Positions 36,334 through 44,066 are shown, counted from the first letter of the stretch. The stretch is DNA of 64,000 bases from Lachnospira multipara ATCC 19207 (GCF_000424105.1 NZ_AUJG01000007.1:1-64000); one strand, 5' to 3'. The notes: generated from the letters alone by a model not told the origin. Made by a program: numbers and translations.

Positions 36334-36360
36334 TGTAGCGTTTGTAAAACAAACGCTACA
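36334..36360 (-). repeat. Perfect stem-loop abutting the fliL stop
   Basis: An 11-bp perfect stem (TGTAGCGTTTG with CAAACGCTACA) with a 5-base loop, starting one base after the fliL stop codon. No U-tract follows on the transcribed strand. The flanking 40 bases (36300-36333) are also GC-richer than the surroundings. It is similar in style to the palindromes near 39 kb and 43-44 kb. Confidence 0.7.
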
Positions 36361-36361
36361 A

Positions 36362-36886
36362 TTACTGAACAACTGGTGTTACAAGTACTGAATAGATACA
36401 GTTAGTCTGGAATAGATCTTGTAATGCCTCTAAACAGTCATTCTGAAAATCCTTTGTATTTGTAGCAATTGTCTGATATGTATATTTTTCTGTAGCTAGA
36501 GTTGAGATTGTGTTAACAATTAAAGTCATGTTGTCTTTAATTGTTGTAATCTTTTCTGAATAGTCTTTGTGGGACTTATTCACACCAATAGTTACAGTTA
36601 ATACCGCATAGTGAGTCTGAGCGCCAACATAAGTTACTGTAATTGTTGTCTCTTCACCATTTGTTACACTGATATACTCAATATTAGATAAATCTGTTGA
36701 GGATGATGAAGAACTTGAATCTGTTGTTCCCCCTGCAACATCTAAATCGATTATTTCGGCAATATGGGTTATAAGGCTATTAGTCTTTGTATTGGTTTGT
36801 ACTAATGTAAATGTCAATACTGCCGTTAAAACTAAATTAATTAATACAAGAGCCAAAATAATTACGTTTAACATACTTTTCTTCAC
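36362..36886 (-). CDS. fliL: Flagellar basal body-associated protein FliL
   Basis: A 174-aa single-pass membrane protein (helix about residues 7-28) with a Ser-rich linker and a periplasmic-type FliL domain (YAVLTVTIGVNKSHKDYSEK). FliL associates with the stator and basal body. The start is GTG with GAGGTGG six bases before it. It follows motB by 23 bases, the usual motA-motB-fliL order. Confidence 0.88.
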   Translation of the reverse strand: MKKSMLNVIILALVLINLVLTAVLTFTLVQTNTKTNSLITHIAEIIDLDVAGGTTDSSSSSSSTDLSNIEYISVTNGEETTITVTYVGAQTHYAVLTVTIGVNKSHKDYSEKITTIKDNMTLIVNTISTLATEKYTYQTIATNTKDFQNDCLEALQDLFQTNCIYSVLVTPVVQ

Positions 36887-36909
36887 TAATTTCCACCTCG
36901 CTTTAGATT

Positions 36910-37713
36910 TTATGAATTAATATTGTTATATATCTTAATCTCTACTCGTCTGTTTAATGCTCTTCCCTCTGCTGTTTCATTTGTGGCAATAGGTACATTT
37001 TCACCACGACCAGAACTTGTCATGGTCTCTTCAGAAAATCCGTATTCATCTACAAAGAAACGGTAAACACTATAAGCTCTATAAAGGGAGAGCATCATAT
37101 TATCTTCAATTTGAGCTGAATGCATTGGCACATTATCTGTGTGACCTTCAATAGAAATAATATTTCCATCATATTCTTTTATTGCCACTGAAACTGCCTT
37201 TAAAAGGGTTTTAGCATCCTCTCTTATGGCATAGCTTCCTGATTCAAATAAGACACCGCCACTAAGATTTAATACTACGTATTTACTTGTGGCTGTTACC
37301 TCTACCTGATCTGCAACATTTGAGGCTGCAAGGCTTTCAGTAATTTCCTCTGCCATTTGCTCAGATTCTGCCTGACCTTCTTCTTGAACCTCCTCATAGG
37401 CATCTTGAACTTCAGTATCTGTCTCACCTTCTGCATTAAGACCCATGCTATTATAGTAGGTGCTAAGTTCATTTAACTGGCTAGCGCCACTATTTACCAA
37501 AACACCTTCTGAGGATAGTGCGGAACCACCTGATGGCAAAATACTAAAGGAAGCTGCAAGGCTGGCTGCTACCTCTTCAAATTTTCCAGCATCTGTACTA
37601 GACATTGAGAAAAGCAATACGAAGAAACAAAGCAGCAAATTCATCAGATCTGAGAAAGTGGCCATCCAGGCTGGAGATCCAGCAGGAGCTTCATCTTCTT
37701 GCTTCTTTGCCAT
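36910..37713 (-). CDS. motB: Flagellar stator protein MotB
   Basis: A peptidoglycan-anchoring stator subunit of 267 aa. The single membrane helix WMATFSDLMNLLLCFFVLLF carries the proton/ion-binding Asp at residue 22. The C-terminal OmpA-like domain has SIEGHTDNVPM and EGRALNRRVEI. It overlaps the motA stop by one base (TAATG), giving coupling. Confidence 0.97.
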   Translation of the reverse strand: MAKKQEDEAPAGSPAWMATFSDLMNLLLCFFVLLFSMSSTDAGKFEEVAASLAASFSILPSGGSALSSEGVLVNSGASQLNELSTYYNSMGLNAEGETDTEVQDAYEEVQEEGQAESEQMAEEITESLAASNVADQVEVTATSKYVVLNLSGGVLFESGSYAIREDAKTLLKAVSVAIKEYDGNIISIEGHTDNVPMHSAQIEDNMMLSLYRAYSVYRFFVDEYGFSEETMTSSGRGENVPIATNETAEGRALNRRVEIKIYNNINS

Positions 37714-38501
37714 TAAGCAGCACCTCCTTCTGATGAAATAGCTTCTCTAGCCTTAGGTGCTAAGAATGACTTAAGTTTCTCTTCAATAACTCTAGGGTTC
37801 TCACCTGCCTGAATTGAAAGTAAGCCTTCAATTACAATTTCTTTTAACTGAAACTCAATAGCTGCTCTTTGCTTTAACTTATTAGAAATTGGTGTACAAA
37901 TCCAGTTAGCAAGAAGCGAACCATAAAGTGTAGTAAGTAAGGCAACGGCCATATTAGGACCGATTGTTGAAGCATCTGATAAGTTCTTTAACATATTAAC
38001 AAGACCTACCAGTGTACCAATCATACCCCAAGCAGGACCAAGAGCTGCCCAAGCATCAAAAAAGCCAGCTTTGTTTTTATGTCTTGCTTCCATATTCATA
38101 AGTTCTGTTTCAAGAATTCCTCTTACAAGTTCAGGTTCAGTACCATCTACAATAAGTAAAATTCCCTTTTGCATAAACTGATCCTCAAGACCTCTAGCAA
38201 TCTCTTCAAGAGCAAGTAAACCTTCCTTACGAGCCACATTTGAAAGCTCAATAATCTTAGTAATTACCGCACCATGATCTAGTTTAGGGTCCTTCATAGC
38301 AACGCCAATACCTGAAAAACCGCCGGTAAAGTCGGCCATTGTATATGAGGCCATAAGGGATGTTAAGGAACCAAAAATTGTAATAATAAGGGATGGTACA
38401 TCAATGAAGTTTCCTAAGGCAGCCACACCACCTGAAGAAATAATACCGAATAATACCATGACCAAACCAAGGACAATACCCGCTAATGTAGCTATATCCA
38501 T
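37713..38501 (-). CDS. motA: Flagellar stator protein MotA
   Basis: A stator ion-channel subunit of 262 aa with four membrane segments. Conserved patterns are DVPSLIITIFGSL, WAALGPAWGMIGTLVGLVNM, and LLTTLYGSLLANWICTPISN. It couples ion flow to rotation with MotB. It is 30 bases after flbD. Confidence 0.97.
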   Translation of the reverse strand: MDIATLAGIVLGLVMVLFGIISSGGVAALGNFIDVPSLIITIFGSLTSLMASYTMADFTGGFSGIGVAMKDPKLDHGAVITKIIELSNVARKEGLLALEEIARGLEDQFMQKGILLIVDGTEPELVRGILETELMNMEARHKNKAGFFDAWAALGPAWGMIGTLVGLVNMLKNLSDASTIGPNMAVALLTTLYGSLLANWICTPISNKLKQRAAIEFQLKEIVIEGLLSIQAGENPRVIEEKLKSFLAPKAREAISSEGGAA

Positions 38502-38531
38502 TTAAAGACCCACCCTTCTTTAAAAGTTTAA

Positions 38532-38738
38532 TTAGTTATCATTTACCTTTGCGAATTGAGAAAATATCCTAGACTTGTAGCTATAGACCTTATCTATAAC
38601 CTCATCAATCGTCTCTTTTACGAGATATTTATGCCCATTAGTTAAAGTAATGACTGTGTCTGGAGTCTCTTCTATGGATTCGATTAGCTCAGCATTAAGC
38701 ACGAACTTTTTATCATTAAATCTAGTAACGTCAATCAT
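38532..38738 (-). CDS. flbD: FlbD-family flagellar protein
   Basis: A 68-aa protein of the FlbD family: MIDVTRFNDKKFVLNAELIE, then TVITLTNGHKYLVKET. Small FlbD proteins lie next to motA or flgE in Firmicute fla operons. The role is not well defined. It is the first gene of the unit downstream of the flgE terminator. Confidence 0.9.
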   Translation of the reverse strand: MIDVTRFNDKKFVLNAELIESIEETPDTVITLTNGHKYLVKETIDEVIDKVYSYKSRIFSQFAKVNDN

Positions 38739-38788
38739 ATCTTTCCCCCAAGACTCTTATGTAATTTGTCACGATGTTCACTAATAAT

Positions 38789-38817
38789 ATTAAAACACTT
38801 TTAGCTAAATAAAGCAA
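38789..38817 (-). promoter_or_regulatory. Candidate promoter for flbD-motA-motB
   Basis: TTGCTT (38817-38812), a 17-base spacer and TTTAAT (38794-38789) on the minus strand, about 50 bases upstream of flbD. A promoter is expected here because a strong terminator follows flgE. The region is very AT-rich, so chance matches are likely. Confidence 0.45.
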
Positions 38818-39004
38818 TAATATATATTTATTTTAACCACTATTTTTCTTTATTCTAACATATTTTTTTGAAAATGTATCGTTTTTCGCTAATATTTTTC
38901 TATTATTTTAGTTTTTCAATACTTTTACACTAATTGTATAGTACTTATTACCTAGTTATATTATACGAATTATCCTTATAAATACATTTTCATAAAGATT
39001 AGTT
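38818..39004. other. AT-rich spacer, no gene seen
   Basis: Very AT-rich DNA without supported coding. It contains several weak promoter-like hexamers on the minus strand (for example TATAAT near 38966) but nothing decisive. It separates the palindromic nest at 39008-39217 from the flbD promoter candidate. Confidence 0.4.
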
Positions 39005-39007
39005 TGT

Positions 39008-39166
39008 CAAGACTCGCTCGCGAGTCTTGCGCGCCGGATTCGGGTCTGCTACAGATGTCGCAACTGCGAAGCAGTTACGATGTAGCGTCAGCCCGATTTT
39101 GCTCAAGCAAAATTCTAATGGCTGATGTTCCTTCAGCAGACAAATTCCTGTCCGAATCCGTGCGCA
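39008..39166. repeat. Nested palindrome cluster between flgE and flbD
   Basis: A GC-richer island with layered inverted repeats. A 10-bp hairpin lies at 39008-39029 (CAAGACTCGC/GCGAGTCTTG). An outer stem pairs 39036-39043 (GGATTCGG) with 39152-39159, with a further TGCGC/GCGCA pairing outside it. A second stem pairs 39044-39050 with 39135-39141. Inside are one arm around 39062-39076 (AACTGC GAA GCAGTT) and one at 39088-39125 with a perfect ATTTTGCT/AGCAAAAT tip. The set folds as a branched, cloverleaf-like structure. No coding support. Confidence 0.8.
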
Positions 39167-39217
39167 TCCTCGCGGAGCGTTTAACTCAGTCGGAGTTTGT
39201 ACCCCGACTGAGTTAAA
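39166..39217. repeat. Dispersed 52-bp palindromic repeat, copy 1
   Basis: Matches 43249-43300 at 48 of 52 positions by direct comparison. The core is TTTAACTCAGTCGG (39180-39193) facing CCGACTGAGTTAAA (39204-39217). It is not followed by a U-tract, so it is not a terminator. Confidence 0.85.
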
Positions 39218-39235
39218 ATGCTTTATTAGCACGGA

Positions 39236-39270
39236 GAAAAAAAGAGGCGCTAAAAAATTAGCGCCTCTTA
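39236..39270 (-). terminator. Rho-independent terminator after flgE
   Basis: A perfect 12-bp stem AAGAGGCGCTAA/TTAGCGCCTCTT (39258-39269 with 39242-39253). On the minus strand it runs directly into seven T residues. It begins 17 bases after the flgE stop and ends the fliK-flgD-flgE unit. Confidence 0.92.
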
Positions 39271-39286
39271 TGTTAAATGCTAAAAT

Positions 39287-40609
39287 TTATCTCTTTAAGT
39301 TGATTAATTCCTCAAGCATTGTATCTGAAACTGTAATAATTCTTGAATTTGCCTGGAAACCTCTCTGAGTTGTAATCATTGTTGTAAACTCTGATGATAA
39401 GTCTACATTTGACATCTCTAATACGCCAGAGGTAATTTTTCCATCTCCAGCTGTTACATCTGTACCAATTCCATCAAATAAACCTGAGTTAAGAGTTGCA
39501 GCCCAAAGGTTTTCGCCTGCTTTTTCAAGACCTTCTGGGTTAGCAAAAGTTGCTACTGCAATCTGACCAATTGTTACTGTATCACCGTTACTGTAACTTG
39601 CAACGATACAGCCTGAAGTATCAATACCTACAGAAGTCATTGTACCTGTAGCCTTACCAGCTCCAGTAGTTAAACCATCATTTGTAATACCCATTGAAGA
39701 CTTAACTGATGTCTTATCTGAATACATTGTAAGACCTGTGGCATCAAGACTTATCTGATATGTATTTTCAGCACCTACAGTATCTAGTAAAACATCTGTA
39801 GAACCGTTGCCGTTATTATTAAGAGTTAAAACGATTTCGCTGTTTGATTCAAGTGAGGCACCAGTTACGGCATTAAAGCTAATCTGACCTGAAACATCAA
39901 AGGAAAGATTTGTAATTGAACCATTCTGTGAAATTGAAACTGGATTAATATTATATGTTTTTACTGTATCAGAGCCTGAGTCTACATAATCAAGTGTTAC
40001 CGTTGCCTGATAAGAATTACCTAAACTATCATAGAAGTTCATAGTTGTTGTTATTGCTTCTGTTGAAGAAGCATTGATATTACCTGAAAGTGTAAGAGCA
40101 GTTGTTCTTGCAGGTGCTGTATAAGTAAACTGTGAACTTGTAACATAAAGCTTTGACACAATATCTTTTACAACATTACCATCATCATCTGTCTGCCAAC
40201 CCATTACATTAGCACCGTCTGATGTAACTAAAGCACCACTTTCATCTACCTTAAAGTTACCAGCTCTTGTAAAGTATGTATTTCCTGCACTACTTACAAT
40301 AAAGAAAGAGTCACCAGAAATCTGTAAATCATATGGATTATCTGTACGCTCTGAAGCACCTTCTGTTGAAACTGCAGTAGCAATACTTCCTACAGATGAA
40401 CCTAAACCAATCTGTTTTGGGTTTGTACCACCTTTATTATCGTTAGGTCCTGAAGCAGTTTGTGTTGTCTGATAAAAAACTTCTGAAAATGTCATTGACT
40501 GTGACTTATAAGCCACTGTATTTACATTGGCAATATTATTACCAACTACATCCATTCTTGTCTGATGTGCCTTTAAACCTGACACAGCAGAGAATAATGA
40601 TCTCATCAT
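39287..40609 (-). CDS. flgE: Flagellar hook protein FlgE
   Basis: The hook subunit, 440 aa. The N-terminal helix SLFSAVSGLKAHQTRMDVVG with NNIANVNT and the C-terminal TTMITTQRGFQANSRIITVSD are the paired rod/hook/filament axial motifs. The middle is a Ser/Thr/Asn-rich hook domain. The start (MMRSLF) follows AGGAGG by nine bases. That ribosome binding site is partly buried in a predicted stem (40622-40661). A strong terminator follows. Exported through the FlhAB/FliPQR gate. Confidence 0.97.
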   Translation of the reverse strand: MMRSLFSAVSGLKAHQTRMDVVGNNIANVNTVAYKSQSMTFSEVFYQTTQTASGPNDNKGGTNPKQIGLGSSVGSIATAVSTEGASERTDNPYDLQISGDSFFIVSSAGNTYFTRAGNFKVDESGALVTSDGANVMGWQTDDDGNVVKDIVSKLYVTSSQFTYTAPARTTALTLSGNINASSTEAITTTMNFYDSLGNSYQATVTLDYVDSGSDTVKTYNINPVSISQNGSITNLSFDVSGQISFNAVTGASLESNSEIVLTLNNNGNGSTDVLLDTVGAENTYQISLDATGLTMYSDKTSVKSSMGITNDGLTTGAGKATGTMTSVGIDTSGCIVASYSNGDTVTIGQIAVATFANPEGLEKAGENLWAATLNSGLFDGIGTDVTAGDGKITSGVLEMSNVDLSSEFTTMITTQRGFQANSRIITVSDTMLEELINLKR

Positions 40610-40621
40610 AATATTTGTCCT

Positions 40622-40661
40622 CCTAATTTAGGTTGATAGTGTTTCCACTAATGCAATTAGG
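40622..40661 (-). promoter_or_regulatory. flgE leader hairpin overlapping the ribosome binding site
   Basis: On the minus strand CCTAATT (40661-40655) can pair with AATTAGG (40628-40622), whose last AGG is part of the flgE AGGAGG. Between them lies TAGTG-GAAA-CACTA, a 5-bp hairpin with a GNRA-type loop. The 135-base leader also holds a second hairpin, CATCCC...GGGATG, near 40692-40715. The arrangement suggests control of hook translation. It is not a riboswitch class I recognise. Confidence 0.5.
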
Positions 40662-40743
40662 TTAATCACGATGACACCATATTAATAGAAAATGTTGCTC
40701 ATCCCTTCAAGCAGTCTGGGATGTTAACCTCCAAAAGGTCCGG

Positions 40744-41166
40744 CTAAATTACAACAGCTCCATCAATATTGGTATATACGTTTTCCTCATTAGATTGACT
40801 ATCCATCGCTGTTACAACTGTTTTGTTAGTTGTATTAACTATAAATGCAAGGTTATCAACTAATACTAAAGATTCCTTTATTCCTTTAGAAATTGCTTTT
40901 TGTGTTCCTTCTTCTAGCCTGTTTAATTGTTCATCACTTAAATTTATGTCTCTTTCTTCAAGTCTCTGATTTGCGTGTTTTGAAAATTTTACCTGGCCAA
41001 TACTACTATTTGAAATAACGGAATCAATAGAAGCTTTTGAATTAAATATCTCTTTAAAACTTGGACCGCTATACTCATTTTTCTTACTAGTTTGCTTAGT
41101 AGACTTAAGTACGGCATCGGTCATAGCTTCAATTGAGTTAATATTTCCATTTACAATATTATTCAT
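40744..41166 (-). CDS. TIGR02530-type flagellar operon protein
   Basis: A 140-aa protein of the family found between flgD and flgE in Firmicutes (TIGR02530, flagellar operon protein). The conserved C-terminal half reads VKFSKHANQRLEERDINLSD, then LAFIVNTTNKTVVTAMD. The start is the ATG at 41166, with GAGGTG six bases before it; an earlier GTG is less likely. Function is not established. The location implies a hook-assembly role. Confidence 0.85.
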   Translation of the reverse strand: MNNIVNGNINSIEAMTDAVLKSTKQTSKKNEYSGPSFKEIFNSKASIDSVISNSSIGQVKFSKHANQRLEERDINLSDEQLNRLEEGTQKAISKGIKESLVLVDNLAFIVNTTNKTVVTAMDSQSNEENVYTNIDGAVVI

Positions 41167-41187
41167 ATCGGTCACCTCTTCTTTAGA

Positions 41188-41655
41188 TTACTGTGCTGAC
41201 CAAACGTCGAAATATTCATCGTCCATTACTGTGTCTAAATCCTTAATGTCATATAATTTATCTCCAATGCCTAGATATAAAACGTCGCTTATCTCTTCCC
41301 AATAATCAACCTTGCCACCAACAAAACCGTCATTATTTGTACTAGTTTTCATAATTACGTATTTACCAACTAAGTTAGAAGCTGTTTGCTTAATCTGATT
41401 GTCATTCATTTCTGTTGTTGCTTCTACCTGTGTAAATGTAGCAAGCTGAGCCATGTATTTTGAATTATCTGTTGGCTCTAATGGGTCTTGGTTTTGCATT
41501 TCAGCTACCATTAACTGTAAAAATCCGTCTACATCAATTGTTGTCTTACTTTTTGTAGAACCCATAGAACTAAGACTTGAACTCATTGTTGTAGCGGTTT
41601 GTGAAACGCTGCCATCGGCATTAACCTGCGACCAAACTCCTACTTCTGATGCCAT
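41188..41655 (-). CDS. flgD: Flagellar hook capping protein FlgD
   Basis: A hook-cap scaffold of 155 aa, the short form common in Firmicutes. DGFLQLMVAEMQNQDPLEPT with NSKYMAQLATFTQVE is the family's diagnostic N-terminal motif. It is needed for FlgE polymerisation. It lies 16 bases after fliK and 21 before the next gene. Confidence 0.95.
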   Translation of the reverse strand: MASEVGVWSQVNADGSVSQTATTMSSSLSSMGSTKSKTTIDVDGFLQLMVAEMQNQDPLEPTDNSKYMAQLATFTQVEATTEMNDNQIKQTASNLVGKYVIMKTSTNNDGFVGGKVDYWEEISDVLYLGIGDKLYDIKDLDTVMDDEYFDVWSAQ

Positions 41656-41671
41656 AAAAAACTCCTTTCTT

Positions 41672-43102
41672 TTATGCTAAATAAGAAACGGAAGCATCGC
41701 CGTTTTCAATTAAATCCCTTGCTCTTATTTCATCGGCAGTTAGCTCTTCAAAATCAAGGTCATTTATCGAACTTAAATCAAGATTCATTCTTTTTTTCTT
41801 ATCCTGTCCTAAATTGTCCTTGCTTGTATCCCCTTCAAAACTAGTATTTCCCTCAAAAGAGTGGCTCTCAATAGTTACTGAAACTGCCTCAACCTTAATT
41901 CCCTGATTATTAAAGTTTTCCTTTAAGGTCTGCATCTGATTTTCTAGGGCTTTCTTAACCGCCTCATTAGTAGCTGTAAGTTCTGCTGTTATAATTCCTT
42001 CCTTAGCTGTAACTGTTACATGTACTGAGCCAAGATTTTCAGGATTTAACATTACCTCAATCTGATTTAGATTCTGACTGCTAGTTAGTTTGATTTGATC
42101 AATTACCTGTCTTGCTACGTCTACCTGATTGATTGTAGTGTTTTCAATGGATTCTAATGCGTTGGCAAAATTTTTATAAACATCGGAAGTTACTGTCTGA
42201 TTATTAACTGTTACTGTATTTAAGTCTTCCTTTTTGTTATTAAAAATGTCTTGTCCCTTTTCATTAGAACTTGCATTTTCATTTGCCTGGGCCGGATTTT
42301 TTTCTAGATTAATAATTGTTTTTTCTTCAATTACCGATTCTAGTGAATCCTCCTTTGGTTCTTCTAATGAAGCTTCGTTAAAAGCTTCCTTAGGACTTAT
42401 AACCTGGCTTTGTGCATTTAGCTTACTAGTATCTACTAACTCTTTATTGTCTTCTTTAAGGAATATTCCCTCAAAGATATTTTTCTCTCCCTCAAAATTT
42501 TTTCTAAGATCTTCAACTGGAATATCAAAACTTTCTGCTAAGCCTTCTATTTTGTCCTTTACAAATGCTAATATGTCTTCAAGCTTAGATGAAAAATCTC
42601 CGTCTACAATTAAAGCAATTTCACCCTCGCCATTTAGTTCTAACATAAGTTCTTGAATCTTTGATAAATCAAATATGTCAAATACATTCATGTTAAGACT
42701 TGCCATGGTTTCAATAATTTCATCGCTGTCAATATCAAGTAGGTCTGCAATTTCACTAATAATTTCCTTGGCTTCTTCATTAATAAGATCTGTAGGAATT
42801 GATGTGCTTTCATCTACTTCTTCTAACTTGTTTACGCTTGATTCTAATTCATTATTAGAAGTTTTAATCTCATTATCAAAATCAGCCTTATTAGTATTAT
42901 TATCATTAGTTTTAACTTGCTTTGTCTGTGTACTTGCAAAGCTTTCATTAGTTTCTTTTGATGTGCTTTTACTTGTCTTTAGTGTGTTTTTTAAAACTTG
43001 TCCAAAAGGATTAGTCTCAGGGCCCGATAATTTTGATGATGTGCTGTTTGGACCCCTGTTAAAGTTTAGCTTTAAGCTAGTTTCTAAATTGGCTAGTTGC
43101 AT
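41672..43102 (-). CDS. fliK: Flagellar hook-length control protein FliK
   Basis: 476 aa. Most of the protein is polar, Asn/Ser/Glu-rich and probably extended, as expected of a molecular ruler. The C-terminal domain (about residues 345-430) carries the substrate-switch signature: IEVMLNPENLGSVHVTVTAK, then GIITAELTATNEAVKKAL. It controls hook length and triggers the FlhB switch. It is first in a unit with a sigma-D-like promoter just upstream. Confidence 0.93.
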   Translation of the reverse strand: MQLANLETSLKLNFNRGPNSTSSKLSGPETNPFGQVLKNTLKTSKSTSKETNESFASTQTKQVKTNDNNTNKADFDNEIKTSNNELESSVNKLEEVDESTSIPTDLINEEAKEIISEIADLLDIDSDEIIETMASLNMNVFDIFDLSKIQELMLELNGEGEIALIVDGDFSSKLEDILAFVKDKIEGLAESFDIPVEDLRKNFEGEKNIFEGIFLKEDNKELVDTSKLNAQSQVISPKEAFNEASLEEPKEDSLESVIEEKTIINLEKNPAQANENASSNEKGQDIFNNKKEDLNTVTVNNQTVTSDVYKNFANALESIENTTINQVDVARQVIDQIKLTSSQNLNQIEVMLNPENLGSVHVTVTAKEGIITAELTATNEAVKKALENQMQTLKENFNNQGIKVEAVSVTIESHSFEGNTSFEGDTSKDNLGQDKKKRMNLDLSSINDLDFEELTADEIRARDLIENGDASVSYLA

Positions 43103-43124
43103 CTACTACCTCCTTTCAAAGAAT

Positions 43125-43152
43125 ATATCGGAAGTGAATAGCTGCTAATTTA
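43125..43152 (-). promoter_or_regulatory. Sigma-D-like promoter upstream of fliK
   Basis: TAAA (43152-43149), a 17-base spacer and CCGATAT (43131-43125) on the minus strand. The boxes match the sigma-28/sigma-D consensus. The spacer is one base longer than the common form. It lies between the terminator at 43184-43239 and fliK, and a sigma-D gene is present at 18720-19478. The leader would be short, with AAAGGAGG within it. Confidence 0.6.
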
Positions 43153-43174
43153 GTACAAGTTTTCTAATTACAGG

Positions 43175-43240
43175 CACAAAAATAACCCTTCCTAATTAGT
43201 AACATTTTCCTAAAAAAACTTTCCTAATTAGAAAGGGTTG
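43175..43240 (-). terminator. Rho-independent terminator after the motE-like gene
   Basis: A 16-bp stem (AACCCTTTCTAATTAG facing CTAATTAGGAAGGGTT, 43239-43224 with 43199-43184) containing one G-U pair. On the minus strand it is followed by ATTTTTG. It closes the flgB-to-motE unit. Confidence 0.75.
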
Positions 43241-43248
43241 TAATCTTT

Positions 43249-43300
43249 ATCATCGAGGAGCGTTTAACTCAGTCGGAGCTTGTACTCCGACTGAGTTAAA
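43249..43300. repeat. Dispersed 52-bp palindromic repeat, copy 2
   Basis: The second copy of the element at 39166-39217. Here the stem is a perfect 16 bp (TTTAACTCAGTCGGAG with CTCCGACTGAGTTAAA, loop CTTGTA). It ends one base from the stop codon of the motE-like gene, and a separate true terminator lies beyond it. Confidence 0.85.
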
Positions 43301-43301
43301 G

Positions 43302-44066
43302 CTATGGGTACATAATCTTTGTTAGCTTAGCAGCAAAGACAGTATCCATCTCTGCCATAATAGCAGCTCTAACATCTGTATCAAGATTTAGTAAAATATC
43401 TGCCACAAGGTCTGTATCTCCTGTCATTTCTTCTAAAATTGCTGCAGCATTGGCAGCTTCCATACTACCAAAGGTACTAGCCCATTCCTTAACTGCCTCA
43501 GAATATGCTAAATCCTTTATAACTTGCTCATAGATTTTAGCCGCATTATCTGCATCAATAGACTCATACCAGGATTTATAGTTTTCAATATCAGGGGCGT
43601 TATCTGTATAAACAACCTCTGTATCAAACTTATCCTTTAGCTGCTGATAGTATTCTGCATTCTCTTCAAAGACCTTAAGTCTTGCTACCTCTGCTTCAAG
43701 CTCTGAGATTTTTTCTGTCTGGCCATTATTTTCATACTCCTCAATTTGAGCCTCTAACTCATTAATTCTATCAAGGGCTTCTGCTAGGGTTTTATAGCTG
43801 CTGCCAGTTTCTTTTGCAGTCTCCTCATCAGAACCCTCTGGCAAAATCATATTTATTACAGGTACATTTTTTAAATAAGGGCGCAACATACTACCAATCC
43901 CCCCTACATTCATCTTAATCAGTAGGGCAAAGATTGCAAGCCAAATAGCGATGACAATTAAAGCAATAAAGATACTGCCAAGTTTAGCTAATATCCCGCC
44001 TTCTTTTTCCTCATCTTCGTTTTGTAACTCGTCTTCAATTTCGTCCTTAGACTTTTTCTTAGCCAT
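43302..44066 (-). CDS. MotE-like flagellar protein (MgtE_N-type, YlxF-like)
   Basis: 254 aa. A charged cytoplasmic N-terminus is followed by one membrane helix (about residues 26-50), a coiled-coil segment (about 95-140) and a C-terminal helical domain. The last carries EWASTFGSMEAANAAAILEE and LLNLDTDVRAAIMAEMD, the pattern of MgtE-N-like repeats in MotE/YlxF proteins. These are proposed to act as stator chaperones in export. It is the last gene before the terminator, between fliJ and fliK. Confidence 0.78.
   Translation of the reverse strand: MAKKKSKDEIEDELQNEDEEKEGGILAKLGSIFIALIVIAIWLAIFALLIKMNVGGIGSMLRPYLKNVPVINMILPEGSDEETAKETGSSYKTLAEALDRINELEAQIEEYENNGQTEKISELEAEVARLKVFEENAEYYQQLKDKFDTEVVYTDNAPDIENYKSWYESIDADNAAKIYEQVIKDLAYSEAVKEWASTFGSMEAANAAAILEEMTGDTDLVADILLNLDTDVRAAIMAEMDTVFAAKLTKIMYP

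Noticed and set aside
38859-38890. Second sigma-D-like site (GAAA-N15-CGATAC) upstream of flbD
   Set aside because: Both boxes deviate from the consensus and the region is extremely AT-rich, so a chance match is likely.
38999-39232. Open frames on both strands over the palindrome nest
   Set aside because: They arise because perfect inverted repeats lack stops in symmetric frames. There is no ribosome binding site and no protein-like composition.
40622-40740. c-di-GMP riboswitch before flgE
   Set aside because: I looked for the GEMM-I core and class II pseudoknot features and found none, so it is kept only as an unnamed structured leader.
43263-43300. Repeat copy as a transcription terminator
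   Set aside because: The stem is strong, but the transcribed strand continues with a C/G-rich stretch instead of U residues, and a genuine terminator lies 10 bases further on.
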